This document shows positions 7,876-14,157 of a stretch of DNA of 14,526 bases, one piece after another. Origin of the DNA: DAIRVC01 sp036803025 (GTDB lineage: Bacteria; Chloroflexota; Anaerolineae; Anaerolineales; E44-bin32); the NCBI GenBank assembly GCA_036803025.1, contig DAIRVC010000059.1, forward strand, positions 1 to 14,526, in the 5' to 3' direction. The position numbers and the translations under genes were made by a program. A model generated the notes under the pieces. That model saw only the letters and a list, made by a program, of their open reading frames with translations, searched no databases and was not told where the DNA came from. Positions within the stretch are counted from its first letter, which is position 1. The number at the start of each line of letters is the position of its first letter.

Positions 7876-7880
7876 ATGGC

Positions 7881-8708
7881 GTGGACCAAGTCGGCCGAGA
7901 TGGGGAGCTGCTGGTGCTGGAGAAGATGGCCTGGCCGGAGGTCGAGGCGGCCGCTCGCACCGTCGGGATCGTTGTGCTGCCGATCGGCTCGACGGAACAG
8001 CACGGGCCGCATCTCCCGCTCGACACCGACTCGGCCACGGCTGCCTATCTGGCGCGCCAGGGCGCCGGCGCAGCCGGCCGCGCCCTTGGCCGGCCGGCCG
8101 CGGTCGTCGCCCCGACGATCCCCTTCGGCGGACCCGGCCTAGCGATGAGCGAGTGGCCGGGGACGATCGCGCTGCGGCCACAAGTGTTCATCGAACTCTT
8201 CAAGGATGTCGCCGGCTGTCTGGCGCGTGCCGGATTCCGTTTTATCGTGACGGTCAACGGCTGCGCCGGGAACACCCCGGCGTTGAACCTGGCGGCCCAG
8301 GCCGCCAGAGCCGAGCACCCACAGACCGAATTCCTGGTCGTGGACGGCCTGTGGCGAGACCGTGAAGCGGTGGCTGCGGCCCGCGCCTCCGCACTTGGTG
8401 GCACCGGCCACGCCTGCGAAATCGAAACCTCGGTGGCGTTGGTGATCGATCCCGAGCACGTGCACATGGAGCGCGCCGTGGATGAGATCCCCAGGCTGCC
8501 CTCGACGCGATTGTCGTACGATTTCGCCGCGGACAACCCGTATGTGTGGCCGGCGCGCTTCCGGAGCCTGACCGAGTCTGGGGTGATGGGTCGCGCCACC
8601 CTGGCGACGGCCGACAAGGGCCGGACCGTGCTGGCGGCGGCGCAGGCGCGCCTGGCGGCGATCCTGGTCGAGCTGGCTGAGCGCGCCCCTGAGGAGCCCT
8701 TTCGCTAG
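7881..8708 (+). CDS. Creatininase-family metallohydrolase with NGC instead of NGH
   Basis: The protein has 275 aa from GTG 7881. The family signature GSTEQHGPHLPLDTD gives metal ligands E39, H41 and D50 at the same spacing as in creatinine amidohydrolase (E34, H36, D45 in the Pseudomonas enzyme). GHACEIETS at 176-184 supplies the later H and E. The NGHxxN motif that normally gives a metal-binding His reads N126-G-C128-A-G-N131, so a cysteine sits in the ligand position. Family members open creatinine or deformylate intermediates (ArfB), and MftE cleaves a peptide. The Cys could still hold zinc or could change the chemistry. It forms a pair with the upstream cysteine hydrolase, suggesting consecutive C-N hydrolyses of one compound. 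Function beyond the family level is unknown. Confidence 0.88.
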   Translation: MDQVGRDGELLVLEKMAWPEVEAAARTVGIVVLPIGSTEQHGPHLPLDTDSATAAYLARQGAGAAGRALGRPAAVVAPTIPFGGPGLAMSEWPGTIALRPQVFIELFKDVAGCLARAGFRFIVTVNGCAGNTPALNLAAQAARAEHPQTEFLVVDGLWRDREAVAAARASALGGTGHACEIETSVALVIDPEHVHMERAVDEIPRLPSTRLSYDFAADNPYVWPARFRSLTESGVMGRATLATADKGRTVLAAAQARLAAILVELAERAPEEPFR

Positions 8709-8739
8709 CTGAACCCTGTTCGATCGCGCCCTGCATCCG

Positions 8740-8764
8740 AGCGCCGGCCGATGCGGCCGGCGCT
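8740..8764. terminator. Bidirectional hairpin between convergent genes
   Basis: AGCGCCGGCC (8740-8749) and GGCCGGCGCT (8755-8764) form a perfect 10-bp stem with a 5-base loop in the 76-base gap between the creatininase and ferredoxin stops. An outer pair, CTGAACC at 8709-8715 and GGTTCAG at 8776-8782, can close the structure further. No U-run follows on either side, so it is a weak intrinsic terminator at best, or it acts as an mRNA 3' end block for both units. Confidence 0.55.
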
Positions 8765-8784
8765 GCGATTCACCCGGTTCAGGG

Positions 8785-9039
8785 TCAGGCCTCGGCGCGG
8801 AGGCTCAGCGCCCCGGGAACGCAAGCGGCCACACAGCGCGGCCCGGGCTCGTTGGCACAGCCGTCGCAGGTAGCCTGGAATACGATCTGGAGCGCGCCGT
8901 CGTCGGGCTCGAACATCACGCGCAGGCTGCGCCGCGAGGTCCCGAAAGTCCCACTGTGGTGATAATGACAGGCGATCTCGCATGCCCGACAGGCTGTGCA
9001 GGCGGCGGCGTTGACGGCGATCCTCTCATCGGCGTTCAT
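8785..9039 (-). CDS. Dicluster 4Fe-4S ferredoxin-like partner of aldehyde:ferredoxin oxidoreductase
   Basis: The protein is 84 aa with eight cysteines in two cluster motifs: C14-x2-C17-x2-C20-x3-C24 followed by HYHHSGTFGTSRRSL, then C58-x2-C61-x7-C69-x3-C73-P. The CEIACxxHHxGxFxxSxxS pattern is characteristic of small iron-sulfur proteins found beside tungsten aldehyde oxidoreductases in anaerobes. It should carry electrons from the oxidoreductase to a soluble acceptor. Its ATG overlaps the oxidoreductase stop by 4 bases (ATGA) and has no strong ribosome site of its own, so translation is probably coupled. It is short compared with CooF/HycB proteins but normal for this subgroup. Confidence 0.87.
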   Translation of the reverse strand: MNADERIAVNAAACTACRACEIACHYHHSGTFGTSRRSLRVMFEPDDGALQIVFQATCDGCANEPGPRCVAACVPGALSLRAEA

Positions 9040-9809
9040 GACAGTCGACCGCTTGAGGGAAGCCGTCCATGAGCCCGAAGCTTCTCGGCGGCTTCGATCA
9101 GATCGAGCGACCGCAGGTTCGCCTCGGTCTGCCAGCCGGTGGCGAGGTCCCAGCCTTGCGCGTGGTAGTACTCATCGAGCATGTCCTCCCAGCGCGCCGG
9201 GTCGATCGCCTGCCCGGCGTGCGGCCCGCTGACGATCGGATCGGCGAAGCGCTTGGGCAGGCGGTCGTCGCCGCGGCCGGCGCCGGTGTGCAATGTGTTG
9301 AAGGCCTTCTGCAGGTTGCGCAGCCGCCGACCGCGGCGCATCAACTCCTCGCCGCTGTATTCCTGGCCTGTGCCGGCCGAAAGCAGTCCGGCATAGTCAT
9401 CGGCTGTCAGCGAGTTCGCGTCCGGCCACATGCTGGTGTAGTAGCAAATCCCGAGCATGTCGACGACGGCCTTGTAGTTCTCGTGCCAGATGATCGCCTG
9501 AGCCTGATGGTCGTACTCCCCGGCCGCGCCGGGGCGAGGGTTTCCAAACAGCTCCCTGGCCAGGGCTTCGTGCCCACGCCAGGCAGAGGGGTGCGGCGAT
9601 CCGTCCAGGTGCCCGCCGCCGTGCGTGCTCAGTGCCACGCCCAGGCCCCAGGCCTTCATCAAGCGCACCGACGGCTCGTTCAGGTCCGCGCCCTTGACAT
9701 GCATTGCGTAGGCCTGCGAGCCGCGTCCCAGGGTCGCAGCGGCCCGCTGAACGCCTTCGGCCAGGAGGTCGCCCAGCCCGCGGCGCTCGATGATCGCCTC
9801 TAGGAGGAG
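9036..9809 (-). CDS. Aldehyde:ferredoxin oxidoreductase, C-terminal part (downstream of frameshift)
   Basis: This is the rest of the oxidoreductase at 9800-10975, read one frame over. It begins in phase at LLLEAIIERRGLGDLLAEGV and runs on without a stop for about 257 codons. The first possible independent start is ATG 9704. AOR-family marks are GLGDLLAEG, MHVKGADLN followed by the pterin/substrate segment LGVALSTHGGGH, and DMLGICYY, whose Cys is the expected fourth ligand of the 4Fe-4S cluster. Without the N-terminal part it cannot bind the cofactor completely, so alone it would be inactive. Sequence quality on both sides of the break is normal, which suggests a base-calling error or a recent mutation. 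The dicluster ferredoxin gene overlaps its stop. Confidence 0.85.
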   Translation of the reverse strand, partial: LLLEAIIERRGLGDLLAEGVQRAAATLGRGSQAYAMHVKGADLNEPSVRLMKAWGLGVALSTHGGGHLDGSPHPSAWRGHEALARELFGNPRPGAAGEYDHQAQAIIWHENYKAVVDMLGICYYTSMWPDANSLTADDYAGLLSAGTGQEYSGEELMRRGRRLRNLQKAFNTLHTGAGRGDDRLPKRFADPIVSGPHAGQAIDPARWEDMLDEYYHAQGWDLATGWQTEANLRSLDLIEAAEKLRAHGRLPSSGRLS

Positions 9810-9812
9810 ACG
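9795..9812 (-). other. Frameshift site in the aldehyde:ferredoxin oxidoreductase gene
   Basis: On the coding strand the N-terminal frame reads GTC TCC TCC TAG and stops, while the C-terminal frame reads CTC CTC CTA GAG. Adding one base in this TCC repeat joins AAV and LLEAII at the spacing expected for the family. It is therefore a single-base deletion, real or from sequencing. There is no classic X-XXY-YYZ slippery heptamer. Confidence 0.85.
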
Positions 9813-10975
9813 GCCGCCTGGGAGTTGCCCCAGGTCAGCTCAAGCCCGTTCGCTTCCGAGCGGCTCAGGTGACCGCGCTGGTAAGCCTCGAAGGCGAACG
9901 CCAGGCAGGTCCCGGCCATGTCGACATCCAGCCCGGCTCGGCTGCACAGCGTATGCATCTTCAAGATGGCGGCCGGGTCGTCGATATCCAGGTTCGAGCC
10001 GAAGGCGTTGGCGGAGTTGATCTCGAAGCCCTCGCCGGCCGTCCCGGCGTAGGCGCCGTCTGAGACCGCGTAGAAATGGCTGCACGAGATCGGGCAGTTG
10101 AAGCAGCCCAGGCGCCGGAGCTCGTATCTCTCCCGCAGCGCCGGTTCGCTGATGCGGCGCGATTTCTCAAGCGGCCAGAAGGAGTCTTGATCGTTGCGCA
10201 CACCTTGCGGGAACGTGCCGTCCGGTCCGCCGGCGCCCGCCAGGAGCATCGTGCCGCCCTGGCGGTAGATGCGGACCGTCTCCGAGGCCATCAGCTTGCG
10301 ATGGCAGCGTTCGACCTCGCGCACGAAACGCGGGCCGTCAGCGGGGGCCAGGCTGCCGGTGCCGCGCACCGCCACCGCCTTGAGACGTTTGGAGCCCAGG
10401 ACCGCCCCCGCCCCGCCACGTCCTGCGGCGCGAGCCCGGTCGGCGATCAGGCAGGCGCCGCGCACGCGCCGCTCGCCCGCCGGGCCGATCGCGGCCACAC
10501 GCACCTCCGGGTCCGCGTGCCTGCGGCGCAGGGCGGCTTCCGTCTGCCAGGTGTCCAGACCCCACAGGTCGCTTGCCGGAAGCAGCTCGGCCTGCCCATC
10601 GTGGATCCACAGGTAGACCGGCGTCGGCGATTGGCCGGTGATGACGACCGAGTCGAAACCGGCGTACTTGAGCTCGGGCGCGAAGTGCCCGCCGCCATTC
10701 GAGGCGCACACGCCGCCGGTGAGGGCGTTCTTGGTGTCGACACTCAGGCGGGCGCTTCCCGGGGCGAGCGTGCCGGTCAGAGGACCGGCGCCGAGGCTAA
10801 TGACGTTGGCGGGGTCGAGCGCCTCCACGGACGGGTCGACCTCGCGGAAGAGGATCCACTGGCCGATGCCTCGCCCGCCGAGGGTGAAGGCGTAGTCCGC
10901 GGTCGGCTGCTGCGCGATCCGGCCGCTGCTCAGATCGACGCGCAGGATGCATCCGGCCCACAGGGTCTCGCTCAT
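9800..10975 (-). CDS. Aldehyde:ferredoxin oxidoreductase (tungstopterin family), N-terminal part, stopped early by frameshift
   Basis: The fragment is 391 aa from ATG 10975 to a TAG at 9802-9800. The N-terminal cofactor-binding domain is present: LGGRGIGQW near 32-40, GPLTGTLAPGSARL at 64-77, GGxFxPELKxAGFD-like at about 94-108, and AGRGGAGAVLGSKRLKAV at 184-201. Three ligands of the 4Fe-4S cluster follow at C291-x2-C294-x3-C298, then GEGFEINSANAFG. Family enzymes oxidise aldehydes to carboxylic acids with a tungsten bis-pterin and pass electrons to ferredoxin; some run in reverse. Full-length members have about 600-650 residues, and the missing part follows in another frame at 9036-9809. The dicluster ferredoxin gene downstream supports the assignment. 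The aldehyde used cannot be told. Confidence 0.9.
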   Translation of the reverse strand: MSETLWAGCILRVDLSSGRIAQQPTADYAFTLGGRGIGQWILFREVDPSVEALDPANVISLGAGPLTGTLAPGSARLSVDTKNALTGGVCASNGGGHFAPELKYAGFDSVVITGQSPTPVYLWIHDGQAELLPASDLWGLDTWQTEAALRRRHADPEVRVAAIGPAGERRVRGACLIADRARAAGRGGAGAVLGSKRLKAVAVRGTGSLAPADGPRFVREVERCHRKLMASETVRIYRQGGTMLLAGAGGPDGTFPQGVRNDQDSFWPLEKSRRISEPALRERYELRRLGCFNCPISCSHFYAVSDGAYAGTAGEGFEINSANAFGSNLDIDDPAAILKMHTLCSRAGLDVDMAGTCLAFAFEAYQRGHLSRSEANGLELTWGNSQAAVSS

Positions 10976-10990
10976 GCGGTGCCCACCATC

Positions 10991-11029
10991 TCACTTGAGC
11001 GTACGCGCGCCGGCCCGGGGGTCAAGTGA
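10991..11029. repeat. 8-bp inverted repeat framing the oxidoreductase promoter (possible operator)
   Basis: TCACTTGA at 10991-10998 and TCAAGTGA at 11022-11029 are exact reverse complements separated by 23 bases. The arms cover the edges of the proposed -10 and -35 boxes. They could be half-sites of a repressor acting on the oxidoreductase operon. A related 7-base copy, CAAGTGA, stands at 11117-11123. Function is inference. Confidence 0.5.
10998..11025 (-). promoter_or_regulatory. Candidate promoter of the oxidoreductase-ferredoxin operon
   Basis: On the minus strand TTGACC (11025-11020) and TACGCT (11003-10998) are 16 bases apart, with the ATG about 22 bases further on. The -35 matches the sigma-70 consensus at five of six positions; the -10 is weak (three of six). 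Confidence 0.4.
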
Positions 11030-11069
11030 CGAACTGACCGGCGCGAGGGGATGTCTGTCCGCCCGCGCG

Positions 11070-11094
11070 GCGGGAGGCCGGCATCGCCGGCCTC
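11070..11094 (-). terminator. Perfect hairpin after the GerMN lipoprotein gene
   Basis: GGGAGGCCGGC and GCCGGCCTCCC form an 11-bp perfect stem around an ATC loop, 34 bases past the lipoprotein stop and before the oxidoreductase promoter. No U-run follows in the minus direction. It probably marks the 3' end of the upstream unit. Confidence 0.55.
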
Positions 11095-11128
11095 CCTTTG
11101 GGTGCCCGGCCTGTGCCAAGTGAGACGG

Positions 11129-11644
11129 CTAGGGCTCGAGGCTGAAGGGTATCGAGTTGGTGAAGCCGTCGGGATCGCCCGTCTGGCCGGACTCGTCGTA
11201 CAGCTTGACGTACTCGATCTCCGGGAAGGCCAGCAGCGTAGCCATCAGCGGTCCGGCGATGGTGAAGGTGGCGCCGCCCGAATTGCATGGCCCGGTCAGG
11301 TACACGCGGGCAATGCCGTTTTCGATCGTCAACTGGCTGAAGCCGGTGCAGCCGTTGGTCATCGGATCGAGACCGCGGGCGGCCTCATCGGCGGTCGGTC
11401 CGCGGAAGTACTCGCGCAAGGCCGCCTCGGGGAGATGGCCGTCGTCCGCGAGGGTGCGGATGACCGGGGTCTCGAACGGCTCCGTGTTGGCCACATAGCG
11501 CGGGATGTCGGCGAAGTAGATCTGCACCTCGACCAGCGCGTAGGTCGACGTGGGAGTCGGGAGCGGCGCGGTGGGGACCTGGTAACAGCCCGCCAGCAAT
11601 GCCGCAAGCATCCCGAACAGCAAAGACAACCGAATGACCTTCAT
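11129..11644 (-). CDS. Lipoprotein with GerMN-like domain
   Basis: The protein has 171 aa from ATG 11644, with GGAGGTG about 5 bases upstream. A signal peptide at 1-19 ends in LLAGC with the lipidated C20, followed by a short Pro/Thr linker. Residues about 36-165 look like a GerMN domain (sporulation/germination protein GerM; also LpqB): VQIYFAD, then a REYFRGPTADEAARG stretch equal to the family's LLxGP loop, a central IENGIARVYL strand pair and a final YVKLYDESG. GerMN domains occur in many non-sporulating bacteria on the outer face of the membrane; their exact role is unclear. The gene lies 79 bases after the GNAT-like gene and could share its transcript. Family assignment is by pattern only. 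Confidence 0.75.
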   Translation of the reverse strand: MKVIRLSLLFGMLAALLAGCYQVPTAPLPTPTSTYALVEVQIYFADIPRYVANTEPFETPVIRTLADDGHLPEAALREYFRGPTADEAARGLDPMTNGCTGFSQLTIENGIARVYLTGPCNSGGATFTIAGPLMATLLAFPEIEYVKLYDESGQTGDPDGFTNSIPFSLEP

Positions 11645-11723
11645 CAGGCACCTCCATCTGCCACTCTCGCGAACGGACCCGGCGCCGAGCCGTTACCGGC
11701 GGACGGCAAAATGCATCAGCAGC

Positions 11724-12860
11724 CTACAATTCAACCACGAAAGTGCGATAGCGTTTGTACTCCTGCGCCCCCATGCGGGTCGCCAGCCTATTTGTCTGCG
11801 GGTTGTCCTCTCCGGTCAGGCTCATGTCCATCCACTCATAGCCGGCCTGGACGCAGCGCTCGATCAGCCGGACATACAGCAGTCCGTCGAGCCCCAGCCC
11901 CCAGTAATCCGGATCCATGGCCAGGATCTTGAAGGACACGCCGCGGATGCGTTTCGAAGCCCGGGCGAACCGGAGCCATTGCCAAGGATAGCGCATCCCC
12001 CCGGCTGCCTGGATGGCCTCGGCCAGGTTGGGCAGTGCCAGGCTGAAGCCGACCTCCACGCCGTCGACGAGCGCGAACAGCACCAGCTCCTGTCGCAGGA
12101 CAGGCATGAGATCCCTGATCATGCGACGGAACTCGTCCTCCTGGGCCGGTACGAAGTCGGGCAGCGTAGACAGCGAACTGTTGTACAGGCGCAGCACGAC
12201 GCCAAACTCGTGCTCGAACCGGGAGAGTTCCGCTTGACGGACTGCGTAACGCGGATTGCGGGCGACGCGCTCGGCGGCGTGCCGGAGCTTGGCCGGCAGG
12301 AAGGCCGCCTCGTCGTCTACCATGCGGCGGAAGGCGCGATAGGCAAGCGCGTCGCCGGCCTTCTTCCAGCCGGCGCGTTCGGCATGCGCCAGATAGTAAG
12401 GCGGCGTGTGCCCCTCGAACAGCGCCGGCGGGACGTCGAAGCGGCCGACGAGCACGCCGGGAAAGTCGCTCGACCCGAAGCTCTGCGGGCCGAGCATGTG
12501 CGTCATCCCCCGCGCGCGCAGCCATTCGGCCGCCCGGCCGACCAGGGCATCGAACACCGCCTGATCGTCGACGAACTCCAGGAAGCCGAAGATCCCCCAC
12601 TTCCTCCCCAGGTGCAGGTTGGCAGTGTGGTCGACCGCAGCCCCGATGCTGCCGACGACGCGCCCCTCGCGGCGCGCCAGAAACCACTCCGCCTCACCGT
12701 GCTCGAAGAACCCGTTGCGCCGCTGCAACCAGGCGGACTGTTCGTTCCAGATGCGCGGCACCCAGTTCGGGTCGTTCCGATACAGGCGATAGGGCAGCGT
12801 TAGCAGTGCGCGGCGATCGCCCGCTCCGCCGACGGCAGTGATCTGCACGGCTGGGGTCAT
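11724..12860 (-). CDS. Large GNAT-like acyltransferase family protein
   Basis: The protein has 378 aa from ATG 12860, with GGAG 9 bases upstream; GTG 12866 two codons earlier is possible but too close to the ribosome site. It belongs to a widespread, little-studied family with two GNAT-type folds. The N-terminal half has LPYRLYRNDPNWVP, NGFFEHGEAEWFLA and GRVVGSIGAAVDH, then GIFGFLEFVDD, MLGPQSFGSSDFPG and TPPYYLAHAERAGW. The C-terminal half has a second acetyl-CoA-type region: FALVDGVEVGFSLALPN, then LGLDGLLYVRLIERC and EWMDMSLTGEDNP. Related proteins are usually annotated as N-acetyltransferases without a known substrate. It is divergent from the GH3-like gene at 13014 and has a good promoter of its own (12909-12937). 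The substrate cannot be inferred from sequence. Confidence 0.8.
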   Translation of the reverse strand: MTPAVQITAVGGAGDRRALLTLPYRLYRNDPNWVPRIWNEQSAWLQRRNGFFEHGEAEWFLARREGRVVGSIGAAVDHTANLHLGRKWGIFGFLEFVDDQAVFDALVGRAAEWLRARGMTHMLGPQSFGSSDFPGVLVGRFDVPPALFEGHTPPYYLAHAERAGWKKAGDALAYRAFRRMVDDEAAFLPAKLRHAAERVARNPRYAVRQAELSRFEHEFGVVLRLYNSSLSTLPDFVPAQEDEFRRMIRDLMPVLRQELVLFALVDGVEVGFSLALPNLAEAIQAAGGMRYPWQWLRFARASKRIRGVSFKILAMDPDYWGLGLDGLLYVRLIERCVQAGYEWMDMSLTGEDNPQTNRLATRMGAQEYKRYRTFVVEL

Positions 12861-12908
12861 CAACACTCACTCCGGCATGCGCCGGTCCTGGTCTGACGGC
12901 AGGCGCCG

Positions 12909-12937
12909 AGTATAGGCCCGGGGGGCACGCGCTCCAA
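12909..12937 (-). promoter_or_regulatory. Promoter of the GNAT-like gene
   Basis: On the minus strand TTGGAG (12937-12932) and TATACT (12914-12909) are exactly 17 bases apart, leaving a leader of about 40 bases before ATG 12860. This is the best sigma-70-like promoter in the window. Confidence 0.6.
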
Positions 12938-12951
12938 GCCCGGCGGCGCGC

Positions 12952-12979
12952 TTGGCGCACGGCCGGGTTGCGCTACACT
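12952..12979 (+). promoter_or_regulatory. Promoter of the GH3-like gene
   Basis: TTGGCG (12952-12957) and TACACT (12974-12979) are 16 bases apart, and the gene starts 34 bases after the -10. GGGAGG at 13002-13007 is the ribosome site. Confidence 0.5.
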
Positions 12980-13013
12980 CACGCACCATCTACCCAGTTG
13001 CGGGAGGCAGCTC

Positions 13014-14153
13014 ATGCTCGGTGATGATCCCAAGGCGACCGTCCAATCGATGCTCCAACCGTGGTTCGAGGCGGTCGCGGATCCGCGCGCAGCACAGACG
13101 GCGGTCCTTAAGCAGCTCCTGGAAGGATACGCACAGACCGGCTACGGCGAACAGCACGGCGCGGCGCAGATACAAGGGCTGGAGGACTACCGCCGTCGAT
13201 TCCCGATTGTGTCCTACGAGGAGATCAAGCCGATCATCGATCGAGTCATGGCCGGCGAGGTGCGACTGTTATTGTCTGAAGACCCGATCGGCTGGGCGAT
13301 CACGCGCGGGACGACCAAAGGCGAGTCGAAGTTCATCCCCATGACGCCGACCGACCTGCGCATGCGCATCAGCGCCGGGCGAGCCATGCTCAACTTCGTG
13401 CTGACCAGCGGACGCTTCGACCTGTTCGACGGCGTGAACTTGAATCTCAACTTCCCCTCGGTGGTCGGCAAGGTCAAGGTCGGCCAGCAGGAGGTCGAGT
13501 ACGGCTACAGCTCTGGCATCTACACCAAGTTCGTCTCAGCCTTCACGCCGATCCGCTCCGTCCCGGCGCAGGAGGAGATCGACGCCTTGGGGGGCGGAAA
13601 GACGATCCGCGATTGGGAGGCGCGTTTCGACCTGGCCTACCACAAGTGCAAGGACGAGAACGTCACGCTCGTCGGCGGCGTCGCGCCGACGGCGACCGCC
13701 TTCGGCCGCTACCTGCGCCGCGCGCACGGCGTCTATCCCAAAGACCTGTGGAAGACCCAGGTGGTCACGCTCGGCAGCGTGGAGGGCATCAACATCCGCT
13801 ACGCCCCGGCTTTGACGGCGCTCTACGGGCCGGTGGCTGTGCGCGAGATCTACGGCGCCACCGAGGGGATGTTCGGCCAGCAGCGCGACGAGCGGCGCGC
13901 CTGGGTGCCCAACTACGACCTGTTCTTCTTCGAAGTGAGGACCAGGTCGGGGATGAAGATGCTGCACGAGATGCGGCCAGCCGAGCGCGGCAGTCTGGTC
14001 GTTTCCACGGCCATCCTGCCGCGCTATGAGATCGGCGACATGATCCTGGCGCTGCAGCCGCCCTACTTCCGCTGCATCGGGCGCAACGAGTGGTTGACTC
14101 CGCTGCGCTACGCCTGGGATGAATTCATGACGCTCAACTTCGGGCGCCTGTAG
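13014..14153 (+). CDS. Short GH3-like acyl-adenylating enzyme (acyl-acid amido synthetase fold)
   Basis: The protein has 379 aa from ATG 13014, with GGGAGG 6 bases upstream. It has the order of GH3-family adenylating enzymes: TGYGEQHG at 42-49, FPIVSYEEIKP at 63-73, the ATP-binding loop RGTTKGESKFIP at 98-109, YGATEG at 280-285, Y338 with G341-D342, and CIGR at 354-357. GH3 enzymes activate carboxylic acids as acyl-AMP and join them to amino acids or other acceptors. Known members have about 500-600 residues; this one stops 22 residues after CIGR, so most of the mobile C-terminal domain needed for the second half-reaction is missing. The end is a normal TAG, 4 bases from the convergent membrane-protein stop. 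It may be a compact subfamily or a truncated gene. Confidence 0.83.
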   Translation: MLGDDPKATVQSMLQPWFEAVADPRAAQTAVLKQLLEGYAQTGYGEQHGAAQIQGLEDYRRRFPIVSYEEIKPIIDRVMAGEVRLLLSEDPIGWAITRGTTKGESKFIPMTPTDLRMRISAGRAMLNFVLTSGRFDLFDGVNLNLNFPSVVGKVKVGQQEVEYGYSSGIYTKFVSAFTPIRSVPAQEEIDALGGGKTIRDWEARFDLAYHKCKDENVTLVGGVAPTATAFGRYLRRAHGVYPKDLWKTQVVTLGSVEGINIRYAPALTALYGPVAVREIYGATEGMFGQQRDERRAWVPNYDLFFFEVRTRSGMKMLHEMRPAERGSLVVSTAILPRYEIGDMILALQPPYFRCIGRNEWLTPLRYAWDEFMTLNFGRL

Positions 14154-14157
14154 CCGC

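Noticed and set aside
7017..8012. Minus-strand open frame opposite the cysteine hydrolase
   Set aside because: The plus-strand product has an intact Asp-Lys-Cys triad; the antisense product shows no family features and no ribosome site was found.
9795..9812. Programmed -1 frameshift in the oxidoreductase gene
   Set aside because: No slippery heptamer or obvious downstream pseudoknot; a one-base deletion in the TCC repeat explains the break more simply.
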